Source of the DNA: Tiliqua scincoides | Taxonomy: Eukaryota > Chordata > Lepidosauria > Squamata > Scincidae | DNA length: 64,000 nucleotides | NCBI RefSeq assembly: GCF_035046505.1 | Contig: NC_089822.1 | Coordinates: 107,959,307 to 108,023,306 of the forward strand | Reading direction: 5' to 3' | In this document: positions 23,968 to 34,704 of the stretch, piece by piece | Position numbering within the stretch: the stretch's first letter is position 1 | Layout of the letters: each line of letters begins with the position of its first letter | The notes under the pieces: model-generated | Database searches by the model: none | Told to the model about the DNA's origin: nothing | What the model saw: only the letters and a program-made list of their open reading frames with translations | Translations under genes and position numbers: made by a program

Positions 23968-24058
23968 CACAGCCCAATCCTATCCACACTTTCCTGGGAG
24001 TAAGCCCCATTGATACTAATGGGACTTCTGAGTAGACATGGGCTGAGTAGATTGGGCT
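23968..24058. repeat. ~90-bp element, CTTACTTCTGAGTAGAC family
   Basis: Bounded by CACAGCCCAATCCTATCCAC and GATTGGGCTGTG inverted ends, with CTGGGAGTAAGCCCCATTGA inside. The family occurs at least 18 times in this window. Confidence 0.75.
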
Positions 24059-24061
24059 GTG

Positions 24062-24790
24062 AACCAGTAATAACTTGGGTGTACTGTATTCATATCAACA
24101 CTCTACCAGAGATTGTTCTGGCAATGGACTTGATTCAGGCAAGAGTGATTATAGAACAGAGACTGATGGACACTGAACGACAAGATGTCAGCAGATCTCC
24201 AGATTTTCTTGCTTCTGATGACACAAGGTATATAGCTGCCCTGGCCACTTATCTTCCATTATTACAGCTTCCTGGACAGAGAGCTCTTTTCTTAGCTAGA
24301 TGGAGAGCACTTCGTTCGGCATTTGTTGAGGGCTGTTTTAGAAAGATCCCCATCTCCGAAAGACTGTGTCCCGGTAGTTCAGGGGAGGTTGAGACAATCG
24401 AGTATGTCATGTTCTGTTGCCCATTTTATCAGGGGATCCAGGACAAGTTTATTATTCCCCTGAGCAGAAAATTCTTGGGCTTGTCACAAACTGAAATGGC
24501 CAAGAAACTTCTTACAGGTGCTAATTCTCAGCTTATAAGACCAATTGCAAGTTTTTTGGTTGCTGCTTTCAAAACCCAGATGGGCATTATTAATAATGAG
24601 AGGAAATTTTCATAGCTACTCCTTATTTGTTCGTAATACTATGATGGTTATTTTATTGTATTTTAATGTTGCATTTTAATGTTGAATGTATTTTAATGTT
24701 GAAATTTTAAATTTCACCTGCTACAGGATGGTATTGTGTGTTTGTTCTTGCTGGTCTTTGACTGTAACAATAAATACATACACACATCCA
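24062..24790 (+). mobile_element. LINE 3' end (CR1/L2-like) with C-terminal open frame
   Basis: A frame ending at 24615 reads LPLLQLPGQRALFLARWRAL, then SERLCPGSSGEVETIEYVMF and CCPFYQGIQDKFIIPLSR. The C-x-C/E-x2-E-x2-C-C-PFY arrangement is the cysteine/histidine-like tail of squamate LINE ORF2 proteins. It is followed by TATTTTAATGTTG repeats and a TGTAACAATAAATACA end. 5'-truncated, antisense to PHC1. It is not a host exon. Confidence 0.75.
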
Positions 24791-25289
24791 TGTTAACACT
24801 CTTCAGTTTTCTCCAGTTGGGCCCCTTGCTACACAGGTACTGATCTCTGTTCTGGTACTGTTCAGAGGCATTTCCTCCTCCTATGGAAGCTTTATCCCTT
24901 TATAATTGCTAAACTAGCAGAATTGCGTTCATGAATCTATACACAATGAAATCCAAAGCTCAGGCTGGCCTTGGTAGCCAGTAGTCTGGTCACGTTCTCT
25001 GGCTTAATTTGAGATAAGTCTTTCAGTTCATGCTGGGCTTTGGAGACATATAGAAGCAGAGAAAATTTCTCACTGCTAGCAGGAAGTAAATGCACGTGCC
25101 AGAGATCTTGGAAGAGGGGCAACCTCCCATAAACAGCACATAATTAAACAACCCCTCCTACATACAAGTTATCTGCAATGTGTTGCAAACTCAAGAAGAG
25201 TCTACCACCCCCTTGTAAGCAATTGGAACCGATGACTGCTAGAAAGAGATGGTCACTTGGTAACCACATTTGAGAGACCCTGCTGATGC

Positions 25290-25522
25290 AATATGCCAAA
25301 ATATATGAGGAGGAGGAAATGGGATTGGGTAATTATCAAGTTCTAGATAAAAGAGCACACAATTCATTCATAAAAAGTAAAGCAAAGAGTTTAAAAATGA
25401 GCTGGACAGTGGTCTGGACAAGGAAAGCACAAGATTTCTGTCTGGACCAATTTCAATGATACACAAACTTCTTGCATTAAAAGTTTGGAAGCAGAGTGCC
25501 AAACATGATAGGTCATGAGTAT
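25290..25522. repeat. Source copy of a ~230-base local duplication
   Basis: Matches 28454-28680 at more than 90 per cent by eye, in the same orientation, 3.1 kb apart. Landmarks: GATTGGGTAATTATCAAGTT, GTCTGGACCAATTTCAATGA. Not seen elsewhere in the window. Confidence 0.85.
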
Positions 25523-25609
25523 GGTCCACTATTTTCTGTAGGAGATGATTAAAGAAACTACTAGTCTGGTTTACTGGAAAATCATCTAGTGTATTTATAT
25601 TACAGCATA

Positions 25610-26040
25610 TACAGTTGTGCATCACTTAACGGCAGGGATCAGTGCCGCAATCCCCATTGGCAACTGATGCTTGACGAAATGTGGACCCTCTGCAGGGATG
25701 GAGATGCTTCACTCCCCTCCCCTCTGGAGGGTCATCTGAGCACTTCCAAGTGCCACCTCTGCAAGGCTCAGAATGAGGGAAATCGCCTCTCTCACACGAT
25801 TTCCAGTTTCATGGAGGAAGTCAGAAATCGCAAGAAAGACGATTTCCCTCAGTCTGAGCCTTGCAGAGGCAGCACTTGGACATGCGCTGTCTCTGGGAGG
25901 CTCAGACAACCCTCCAGAGGTGAGGGAAGTAAAGCTCCCCTCACATTCCGAGGGTATGGGTGCATGCCCCACGACAACCTAATGAGCACACATGGTCATC
26001 AGATATGCAATCCTGGTGTTAGCCAGAACATCACTATGGG
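25610..26040. repeat. Tc1/mariner-like non-autonomous element
   Basis: Starts TACAGTTGTGCATCACTTAA, the same terminal type as 50602-50920. The inside is palindromic: GAAATCGCCTCTCTCACACG / GATTTCCCTCAGTCTGAGCC halves mirror each other around 25820. Confidence 0.55.
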
Positions 26041-26043
26041 GTA

Positions 26044-26395
26044 TAATAATAATATTATAATAACAGGTATTTATATACCGCCTTTCTTGGTCTTTATTCA
26101 AGACTTTACTCAAGGCGGTTTACATAGGCAGGCTTTATTTAAATCCCTTATTAAATAGGGATTCTTACAATTTCAAAGAAAGTTCTTTTTTTCAAGAACC
26201 ACTACATTCAAGGTCTTTCATTCCGATCTGGCTTCACATTCTGGCCTCCATCCTCCCACGCTCAGAGCAGACGGAATAGCTCGGTTTCAGCTTGTCAGCT
26301 GCTTCAAGGTTGCACGGTGCCGGTGGCCTCGAACTGGCGACCTTGTGGATGTTATCTTCAGGCAGATGGAGGCTCTACCCTCTAGACCAGACCTC
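26044..26395 (-). mobile_element. tRNA-derived SINE (Sauria-type), full length
   Basis: On the - strand the head reads GGTCTAGAGGGTAGAGCCTC (box A-like) and CGCCAGTTCGAGGCC (box B-like). The body ends GCCTGCCTATGTAAACCGCC, then AGAAAGGCGGTATATAAATA and a TTATTATA microsatellite tail. The tail matches the SINE at 59845-60200, whose head has diverged. Confidence 0.8.
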
Positions 26396-28231
26396 CTACC
26401 CACTACTAGTAGTACACACCACTACTTTTAAATTTTGTTTATTACGTATAAAATCTGCTAAATAAGATCACAATTTAGAGCATCATAAAGTTTTCCAGAA
26501 AACCAACGTAACTGAAAATAGAGACTTATGACGGCCCTAGAATGTAGTCCACCATTATCACAAACAGCAAAATCAAGCTAATCCATGGGAGTTTCCAGAT
26601 TAGATTAATCAAGGAAGCAAATCAAACTAGAGTAAAACTGAAGTCACAACACAGATTATACAAGCTAAAAAATTAAGCATGTACGTAGTATAAAGCATGA
26701 ACTTATTTTACAGATCACAAATAGATCGCTCAGATACACACAGGATGTTACCTATCCTACTAACTTCCGCTGCTGCAGCCTGCTCAGTCCAACAATGGCC
26801 ATTTTACTCCATGAAGCAGGCACCATCAGTGAAAATTCAATTTGTAAGATGCACGCTACTTAACTGACCCAGAGCCCACTTCCCATTAAGTAAAAATTAG
26901 AAATTGCATGATCTTTAGGAATAGATTTTCTTCGAACTAGTAAATGAAAGCCCTATGCAAGTTTCTTGAATTTTGGGCATTATCTGAAGTGCCAAAAGCA
27001 CAAATTGAAAATACTGTCTATTTTGCACAGGCACAAAAAGGGTCCACCCATGACCCTTGCACCTCAGACAAAAAAATTAAACTGCTGTTTACCTTTTTTC
27101 ACTGACATTTTTCCTGAAAATATGGCCAGATTATAGCCTGCAACTAGATTCACTGTGCCAGATCCAATGCTAATGAGGAAAACTGTCTTGCTTCTATAAC
27201 AAAATGAATTTTCAGGCTTCAAGTTCCATCACTGCGGGAAAAGTATCAACTAAAATGCACTTAACCCACTTTAGATTTTTTGGGGGGCAAGGTTTTTGAC
27301 AGTACATGTTTCCAATGAAACTTACAAGTGTGCATGGGATTACAGCCCTGGTAAACTTTGAGCGCCTAAGCATCAAGATAAGATTTGTGAAACGTCAAAG
27401 GAAATATTAAAGAGTGTACTGGATAGTTAATCTCACTTTAAAGAAAACAAAGTTCCAATAAAAGCCAATAAGACCACTACGCTACCCTGATATTTAAAGG
27501 GAACACTGGAACACAACAGAAGATGTAAGTGGAAGATCTAGGAAAAGTGTTGCTCTTCTCCAGATTAAAAAATCAGCCTCTAGCTAGGATTGCCTTGGAA
27601 GATAGCCACTTCCAATGTTATCTTCATTCAGTCTAGTGCTCTCACAAGTCACTCTAACAGGAAAATATAACCATCGGAAGAATTGTACCATTGCCTTTGT
27701 ATGTACGGCTACGTTAAGGAAAAATGGCTAAAGTCATCCACTTTACCTTACTTTCCTAAATTTGGCTGAAAAATGCTTCCCAACACATGTAATCACAGCA
27801 ACACACTCATGTGATTTTTCACACACCAGTGAGTTTTATAAACATTTTCCTATGAAAAAAGTGTGTTGAAATTTGGTTTTTAAGGTATTCTCCTGACCTT
27901 CTATCCGCTACAAAAGCAATTGTTTATCACCATTTTGGATGCATTCAATTTGAATCTAGGATCAGGTCTCTGCCTAGCCTTGGGGTCAGGGTCAAATCCT
28001 ATGGATTTTAGGATACTGGATTCAACCCCCTGTGACTGATGGAACTACATGAAACAAGCAGCCATAATGTAGCCCTACAAACTAGTTCTCTTGCAGAATG
28101 CCACAGAAATATACAACAAAAGTGACTTCCTCCCACTAAGTCTGAAATTCTTTTTTCTTTTTTTTTTTAATCTATAGAATTGCACTTTAGGCAGGTAAGT
28201 CTGAAGGAGGCACCATTCTCTCACCCTCCCC

Positions 28232-28257
28232 CACAATTCAACAATAAAGTTGGTCCA
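28232..28257. repeat. Left copy of a 26-base flanking duplication
   Basis: Identical to 28717-28742; reads CACAATTCAACAATAAAGTT then GGTCCA. Probable target-site duplication of the chimeric insertion. Confidence 0.8.
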
Positions 28258-28716
28258 TATTGCTGATGCCCATAGCCCATAGCTATGAAGGGCCATAGCC
28301 AGGGAGACAGACCAGGGACAGACTGCACTTGCTCCCAGTGTGGAAGGGATTATCACTCCCAAATCGGCCTTTTCAGCCACACTAGACGCTGTGCCAGAAC
28401 AACCATCCAGAGTGCGATACCATAGTCTTCCGAGACTGAAGGTTGCCAACATTAATATGCCAAAAAATAGGAGGAGGAGGAAGAAATGGGATTGGGTAAT
28501 TATCAAGTTCTAGATAAAAGAGCACACAATTCATTCATAAGCAAAGAGTTTAAAAATGAGTTGGACAATGGTCTGACGAGGAAAGCACAAGATTTCTGTC
28601 TGGACCAATTTCAATGATACACAAACTTCTTGCATTAAAAGTTTGGAAGCAGAGTGCCAACCATGACAGGTCATGAGTATCCTCTACAAAAGCAATTGTT
28701 TATCACCATTGTTTAT
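28258..28716 (+). mobile_element. Chimeric insertion: LINE 3' end joined to copied local DNA
   Basis: Within matching 26-base flanks (28232-28257 and 28717-28742) lie, in order: about 27 bases of short CCCATAG repeats, a LINE 3' end (28285-28450, same family as 56.1-59.1 kb), a copy of 25290-25522 (28454-28680) and a copy of 27908-27934 (28684-28710). See findings. Confidence 0.75.
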
Positions 28717-28742
28717 CACAATTCAACAATAAAGTTGGTCCA
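28717..28742. repeat. Right copy of the 26-base flanking duplication
   Basis: Identical to 28232-28257. Confidence 0.8.
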
Positions 28743-28951
28743 CCTTTTTAAAGCTTGTAAAAGGATTACTGAAATATAGTACTTTAAAATACCTTAAGTT
28801 TGCAAATAAAAAGGGCCACTTCACATTTTGAGGCAACTGTGCTATAGTGATTTCACTGATATTAGCTGCAGTAAGCCCAAAGAATAGAAGGCAGACATGC
28901 TTCCCTAAAGACTCAGAAGACACATACCAAGACACCCCATTGCACATATCT

Positions 28952-29447
28952 GTATTGGCAACCTTCAGTCTCGAAAGACTATGGTATCGCGCTCTGAAAG
29001 GTGGTTCTGGCACAGCGTCTAGTGTGGCTGAAAAGGCCAATCCGGGAGTGACAATCCCTTCCACACCGGGAGCAAGTGCAGTCTGTCCCTGGTCTGTCTC
29101 CCTGGCTATGGGCCTTCCTTCTTTGCCTCTTAGCCTCAGACTGTTGGCAAAGTGTCTCTTCAAACTGGGAAAGGCCATGCTGCACAGCCTGCCTCCAAGC
29201 GGGCCGCTCAGAGGCCAGGGTTTCCCACTTGTTGAGGTCCATCCCTAAGGCCTTCAGATCCCTCTTGCAGATGTCCTTCTATCGCAGCTGTGGTCTACCT
29301 GTAGGGCGCTTTCCTTGCACGAGTTCTCCATAGAGGAGATCCTTTGGGATCCGGCCATCATCCATTCTCACAACATGACCAAGCCAACGCAGGCGTCTCT
29401 GTTTCAGCAGTGAATACATGCTAGGGATTCCAGCATGTAGATATGTA
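28952..29447 (-). mobile_element. 5'-truncated LINE, same family as 56.1-59.1 kb
   Basis: On the - strand it carries the C-terminus QRRLRWLGHVVRMDDGRIPK, the basic tail ERPAWRQAVQHGLSQFEETL, and a C2H2-like CSRCGRDCHSRIGLFSHTRR-C finger, followed by the family's 3' end. An 11-base target duplication (TGCACATATCT) lies at 28941-28951 and 29448-29458. It lies head to tail opposite the copy at 28285-28450. Confidence 0.85.
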
Positions 29448-30083
29448 TGCACATATCTACAGATACACATACACAGCTTGTTTACCCATCTCTCACACTA
29501 AATTTACCATGGGCAACACTAGTGTAATACCACTGTAGTTATACCAAATGCAATGGTCCTTATATAGAACATTTTAGTATAAAAGTGCTTCATAATGATC
29601 CCAGTAATCTTGACAGTGGCTCTGACAGACAAGCCTGCATTATTCACATTTGATTTTTCTCTGTACACCACTCTGTGAACTTTTAGTTGAAAAGTATTAT
29701 ATACTGTTATTATTATTGATCATCATCATCCCCCCATGGGACACTACAGTGTAGTGGTTGTGGGGCTTGCGTGCTTCAGTGAGACAAGGGGCTAAGCTGG
29801 TCAGGGCTTAGCCCTCACATACACCATGGCAACATCAAGTTTAATATGTTAAAAATAAAATATTGAAATGAATGAGGACACATCTGAAATTGCCCCGCCT
29901 AGTGAGTCCTGACCCACCATTTGAGAAACACTGTGCTACACTAATGATCCCAACCACAGGGTGACATTTCGAAGCATTACAAAATAAAGTGGAAGAAGGG
30001 GTTAAAATGACAGCAGGATTGCAGCAAGCCACAAGAAGAAACTGAGTTTCAAAAGTAGCAAAAATAGATGTAGAGAGATAAAG

Positions 30084-30155
30084 AGGCCAACCCTACGCAT
30101 GTCTACTCAGACACGTCCCATTAGAGTCAATGGGGCTCACTCCCAGATTGCAGCC
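30084..30155. repeat. ~90-bp element, CTTACTTCTGAGTAGAC family (partial)
   Basis: Reverse-oriented copy with GTCTACTCAGACACGTCCCA and CACTCCCAGATTGCAGCC. Confidence 0.7.
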
Positions 30156-30448
30156 ACAGAGAACAGTTAGGAGACTCTATCCCTGCCCCCCAAAAAGGAG
30201 GCCGATATCTTACATTTCATGTTAGTGGGAAAGCCTTCTAGATCAGCTTACATCTTCAGGAACCTACACAATGTCAAAACGTTATCCTGCATACCTACGA
30301 AGTATGAATCTATGTACATGTCTGTGAACGCAGGTAACACTCATCAGGGGACTGGACACGACTCAACCTTGCAGGGTTGGAAGAAAACCCAACTCCGTTC
30401 TGTGTTAACATGTGAAGCAGTCCAGAGAAAGAAAGAAGGGGGGGAGTC

Positions 30449-30819
30449 AGGCTTCAATCCTACACACCTTACCTGGGAGTAAGCCACATTGAACACAATG
30501 AGACTTACTTCTGAGTAGACCTGCACAGGAGTGGGCTCTTGGGCTGCAATCTCTCCACCTCTCCACACTTCCCTGGGAGTAAGCCCCATTGACTCCAACG
30601 GGAATTACTTCTGAGTAGACATGCATAGGACTGGGCTCCGAGGCTGCAGTCCAATCCACACTTAACTGGGAGCAAACGCCACTGACTCCACTGGGACTTA
30701 CTTCTGAGTAGACATACATAGGACTGGGCTCTAAGGCTGCAGTCCAAGCCACAGTTACCTGGGAGTAAGCGCCATTGACTTGCTTCTGAGTAGACATGCA
30801 CAGAACGGGGCTCTGAGTG
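30449..30819 (+). repeat. Four-copy tandem array of the ~90-bp element, left of the PHC1 promoter
   Basis: Units begin near 30449, 30543, 30644 and 30737. Each has CTGGGAGTAAGC(C) followed about 30 bases later by ACTTCTGAGTAGAC and a GGGCTC(T/C)(A/G)AGG junction. All four are in the same orientation, with a period near 93 bases, ending directly at the CpG island. Confidence 0.85.
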
Positions 30820-30829
30820 GGAGACCCAA

Positions 30830-31330
30830 GACCCGGAGAGGCCCCAGAACTAACGGGCAGAGAGGCTGAGGGGCTGCCCGAGATGGTGCCCGGGCGGGCG
30901 GCGCTGGCTTACCTCCGGCTCAGCAGGGCCCAGTGCGAACGCCGAGGGGGGCGCGCCAGCGAACCAGACGCCCCCCGCGAGCAGACGGAGAGGAAGGGGG
31001 CGGGGCCGGGGCCCAACGGCAGCGGCGCGAGCGGGTGGCGGCGCAGCAGGCAACCGCGCCCCACTCGCCAGACCGCCCCCCCGCAGAGGTTCCGCCCGCG
31101 CAACGCAGCCCCGCCTCCCTCGCCCTTTCTCCTGCCGCCGCCGCGCAGCGTTTAATTTCTTTGGCGGCGAGGCTCCCCCCCTCCCCTCTTTCTACTTCCT
31201 GCCACAGGGAGCGCCAGAGGACCGCGCTTCCGGGGCACGTGACCCCACCTCTACTCTCCCCCCTCCTTGTCTCACCTCTCTGAGGTTTGCGGTTGCCATG
31301 GAGACCGGGCCTGGTCCAGGATGCCTTCCT
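30830..31330 (-). promoter_or_regulatory. PHC1: PHC1 CpG-island promoter
   Basis: This 500-base block is far richer in G+C and CpG than anything else in the window. It sits upstream of PHC1 and contains a good first-exon donor on the - strand. Visible motifs: an ETS-type CCGGAAGCG (- strand, 31225-31233), an E-box CACGTG (31236-31241), an RFX X-box-like GTTGCCATGGAGAC near 31290-31304, and a full palindromic CRE TGACGTCA just outside at 31346-31353. No TATA box. Several long open frames inside it are artefacts of high G+C. Confidence 0.85.
30913..31250 (-). other. PHC1: PHC1 non-coding exon 1 (approximate 5' end)
   Basis: On the - strand the island contains a near-consensus donor, GGAG|GTAAGC, with the exon ending at 30913. 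This would splice over an 8.07-kb intron to exon 2. A second good donor (AGAG|GTGAGA, exon end at 31276) could serve an alternative first exon. The transcription start is not determined. Confidence 0.65.
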
Positions 31331-31362
31331 TCTTCCAGCGGGCGCTGACGTCACCTGTCCTC

Positions 31363-31428
31363 ACTTGCCTGGGAGTAAGCCCCATTGACTAGCATAGGAC
31401 TTACTTCTGAGTAGGCATGCACAGGCTG
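31363..31428 (+). repeat. Single ~90-bp element copy at the right edge of the island
   Basis: CCTGGGAGTAAGCCCCATTG with GACTTACTTCTGAGTAGGCA; same orientation as the left array. Confidence 0.75.
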
Positions 31429-31486
31429 GGGCTCCTAGCCCGCCTAGTCTCGCCAGCAAATGATTCTCTGTAAAAAGTTTTACTTG

Positions 31487-31843
31487 AGAGTAAAAGCCCC
31501 AATCTATACCTGTCTACTCTGAAGCAAGTCCTATTTGAGTCAATGGCGCTTACTCCCAGGAAAGTGTGGAGAGGATTGCAGCCTCAGAGCCCCAGTCGTT
31601 GCCTGTCTACTCAGAAGTAAGTCCCATTAGAGTCAATGAGGTTTAATCCCAGGTAAGTGTAGTTAGGATTGCAGTCCAAGCCTATGCATGTCTACTCAGA
31701 AGTAAGTCAATGGCGCTTACTCCCAGGAAAGTGAAGAGGATTGCAGCCTGAACCCCATCCTATGCCTGTCTGCTCGGAAGTAAGTCCCATTCTAGTCAAT
31801 GGCACTTACTCCCAGGTAAGTGTAGTTAGGATTGCAGCCCAAG
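31487..31843 (-). repeat. Four-copy tandem array of the ~90-bp element, right of the PHC1 promoter
   Basis: Units begin near 31487, 31590, 31676 and 31753. Each reads GTCTACTC(A/T)GAAG(T/C)AAGTC then CTTACTCCCAGG(A/T)AAGTG and GGATTGCAGCC. Orientation is opposite to the array at 30449-30819. Confidence 0.85.
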
Positions 31844-32064
31844 CCCCATCGTATTTAACTGCGCCTACTGCAGGGGATCAAGTGGGGCAACAGGTTCAGC
31901 ATCTGCAGTCCCTGTTTTCCTGGCAGGACTCAGCTCACCCCCTCCATGACTTACCTGCTCATCTCCTGTTGAGTTTCTGCCAGGTGCACACCTTTCAAAG
32001 GCACATGATGAGCTCTGCTCACAAGACAGGTGTAACCTTACCTGAACTCAGGAACATTCTCTGT

Positions 32065-32155
32065 GACTGCAATCCTATCCACACTCACCTGGGAGCAAGC
32101 CCCATTAACCACAGTGGGACTTAGTTCTAAGTAGATGCACAGGATTGGGCTGTAA
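32065..32155 (+). repeat. ~90-bp element, CTTACTTCTGAGTAGAC family
   Basis: GACTGCAATCCTATCCACAC to CACAGGATTGGGCTGTAAGG, slightly diverged (ACTTAGTTCTAAGTAGA). Confidence 0.75.
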
Positions 32156-32159
32156 GGGC

Positions 32160-33550
32160 TGCTAAAGACCTTCAATATTTGTTAGACTTTTTATGATGTT
32201 TTAATTAATGCTCAGTTAACAGCATTTGATCAGTTTTGGAACAGTGGGATTTAAGCTCTTTAAAATACATACATACATATATATGAGGGTTACACTGCTT
32301 CTGTTGCAAACACAGTGGAGCTCAGAGCTGAGCCAAGATAACAGGTCCTCTTACAGGGAGAAAAGTAGCTGGACATGAGCAACACTGAATGCAAAAACAG
32401 CCCCAAGGGCTAAACAAGGTAACCACATGCAAACGAAGGTAGGCTTCCTGTACTTCTTATAGTTGAGTAGAAGAGGGAATGACATCCTCTGTGCAGAGGT
32501 TAAACGTCTGGGAGTTGCTCTTTATTTCTTACTCTCCAAGAGCAGTACCTAATCTGTGTATGGATGGCTGGAAAGCAGTTTTTTCCCAGGATTAACTTAG
32601 ATGCCGCAAGATATTAAAACCACTACTTTAGACTTATCCAGTCATGATTCTTTGTAGATAATTACTGACATACTTTTCTGTATACAAAGATATATGCTAC
32701 AACATGCCCAGTCCTACCCCACATTTCTGTACGAAGACAATTCACATTGTGCATTCAAAATACCTTGAGCAAATCAGCATAACTCTGCAGGTGTTTAGAT
32801 TTTGCAGAAACCTGTTGAATTTGCCAACTTGTTTCTGAATTCAGTATTTGTATGTAGAATTTGGATTGTTGTTGTTGCAAACATTTGACCAGCCTTGCAG
32901 TCAGCCACTCAGCAATCATCAGACAGATGAATGAATGAAAGTGAATGCTTTGGAAGGCAGAATGGGATTCTGCACTGATTGTATGTGTACGTACATACAC
33001 AGATGATGAGTAGTTTGGATCAGAGAGCACACGGGGAAAATAAACATGTTCACAGGCATATGCATCCACATCAAAGGTTCTAGAGATGAAATGCTTCTGC
33101 TTTTTTCATACTGGCATATGTGTGATTGCTTATGACAAAATGTGCTTCAGCCCATTACTTTAATGGTACAGAGTGCTGCAAACACAGTGTTTACTAAAAA
33201 GATCTTACCGCCCACTCCTGTACTCCAGATGTGCCAACATATTCCCATGTACACCAGTGCAATGACACTGGTAATGCACCAAGTCGCCATGCAGTCACCC
33301 CCAACAGGGTTCCTCTGCATATATTCTCTGGTAGCACCACTCTCCCTTGCAAACACAGAGTATGCATCTCAAGCTGAAGAATAGGTGTGAGTGATGCCAC
33401 TATCAAGTTCTTGTTTCTCTCTGTTTGTTTCTTCTTACTTCCCACAGGCAGCTGTCCCATCAGTAAAGACATTGTGCAGACTCCAAGGGATGCCTATAGC
33501 CAGCCTTCCTGCCTGCAGTGACCAGCAGCCACAGCTCAGTGAGGTTGCTG
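32160..33550. other. Intergenic DNA between PHC1 promoter and AICDA, nothing recognised
   Basis: AT-rich unique-looking sequence with no credible exon or named repeat. Confidence 0.4.
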
Positions 33551-33874
33551 GCTTGGGGCCCAATCCTGAACCTTCCCAGCACCTGTGCCAAGCACCAGCA
33601 CCAGCACTGGGTGCCATAAAGGTGCCATAAAGCACGTTTATGGCCCCTGGAGAGTAGGGAGTAATAGCAGGAGGAGGACATGCTGCCACCAGGGATAAGT
33701 GTGACTGCTGGGCAGCAGTGCGGCCTCTGTGGGGGCAAGAGAGGGCGAGGCAGGAGAGGGTGGGACAATCTGCCAGATCCTGAACTCTCTTGTCAGGCTG
33801 AAAAGACTGAAGGGACAGACTGGAAGAAACCCACTGCGGCCCCCTGCACCCTTACTTGGGGGAAGGGTACAAAA

Positions 33875-34141
33875 GTCATGGAGTTTGCAAGGGCACAGGG
33901 GTCTGACTGAAATGAGAGGCAGCCCAGTCCTATACTTCCCAACACCCACTGGAATAGCGGCACTGAAGCAGCTACTGCTTTATCCAGAGTCTCTTTGGGG
34001 ACAAAAGTTCCCTTCCCCCAAAGAGACTCTGGGTACAGCAGTAGCCGCTTTGGTGTTGCTGTTCCAGTGGGTGTTAGGAAACATAGGTTTGGGCTGCCCT
34101 TTATTTCAATCAGACCCCTGTGTCCTTGCAAACTCCATGAC
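33875..34141. repeat. Long inverted repeat (hairpin) of 267 bases
   Basis: The left arm GTCATGGAGTTTGCAAGGGC... is matched by the right arm read in reverse, GTCATGGAGTTTGCAAGGAC..., out to a centre near 34008. Arms are about 130 bases and agree at close to 85-90 per cent by eye. The core is the CAATCCTATACTTCCCAACA element found also at 53.5 kb. A 203-codon frame through it is an artefact. Confidence 0.85.
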
Positions 34142-34704
34142 AGAGAGTGAACCAACTGGTGCAGCCAGACCTCATTGGCAGCTGTTATGTGGCTGCCTGT
34201 TTGATAACTTGCAATGGCACAACAGAAGGAGATGGTTGGTAACCCCACTTGTGTTATTTCAGATGCTGCAACAACATCAATTAAAAAAAAAAAAGAAACA
34301 GTGGCTGGTTCACACTTGTTGTCTTTATGTTAGCCAATAGGGATTCTCTTCCACCAACCCCAGTAGTTAACCCACCTTAGGTAGTGTCAGGATGGGACCA
34401 TGTGGGGTCCACTCTTCAGCCTCCACTCCCAGGATCTGCAACATCCTCACCCATTGATTATGGGCTCCAGGGCAGACACTTCTCTATGGTCATCAGAAAA
34501 GGTTCCCTTACCCTGTGGAGACCTCCGTGACTGCCTCCATTATAAGGTGCAGCATGTACACCATTGGCATGGCTACATCAGCATGGGTGAGTCTCCTTAG
34601 GATTGGGATGTTAATTGGTTTTAGGTTTTTTTGCTGTGCAATTTGTATAGAGGAGCTGTCATAAAAGATTATTGTTAAAGGATGTTGAACTTTCTCTAGA
34701 TTAC

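Larger units (their letters stand above)
22845..30912 (-). other. PHC1: PHC1 intron 1
   Basis: 8.07 kb between the non-coding first exon and exon 2. It holds a LINE 3' end (24062-24790), a Tc1/mariner-like element (25610-26040), a SINE (26044-26395), two 3' ends of another LINE in opposite orientation, a chimeric insertion, and a four-copy tandem array (30449-30819). No host coding exon is seen in it. 22.85-23.96 and 26.4-27.9 kb hold nothing I can name. Confidence 0.7.

Noticed and set aside
24010-24615. 201-codon frame that could pass for a host gene
   Set aside because: Its Cys-rich C-terminus and AATAAATACA tail mark it as a LINE 3' end, and it begins inside a small repeat.
26330-26395. 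Possible tRNA gene
   Set aside because: Box A and B are present but there is no cloverleaf; it is the head of a SINE. The same applies to 59845-59915.
30817-31354. Several long open frames in the CpG island
   Set aside because: Arg/Pro/Ala-rich frames on both strands caused by high G+C, without conserved protein similarity.
30449-31843. CRISPR-like regular repeats
   Set aside because: Period near 93 bases with full-length diverged copies and no distinct spacers, in a vertebrate genome.
33729-34340. 203-codon frame
   Set aside because: Runs through the long inverted repeat; each arm reads open on the opposite strand as well.
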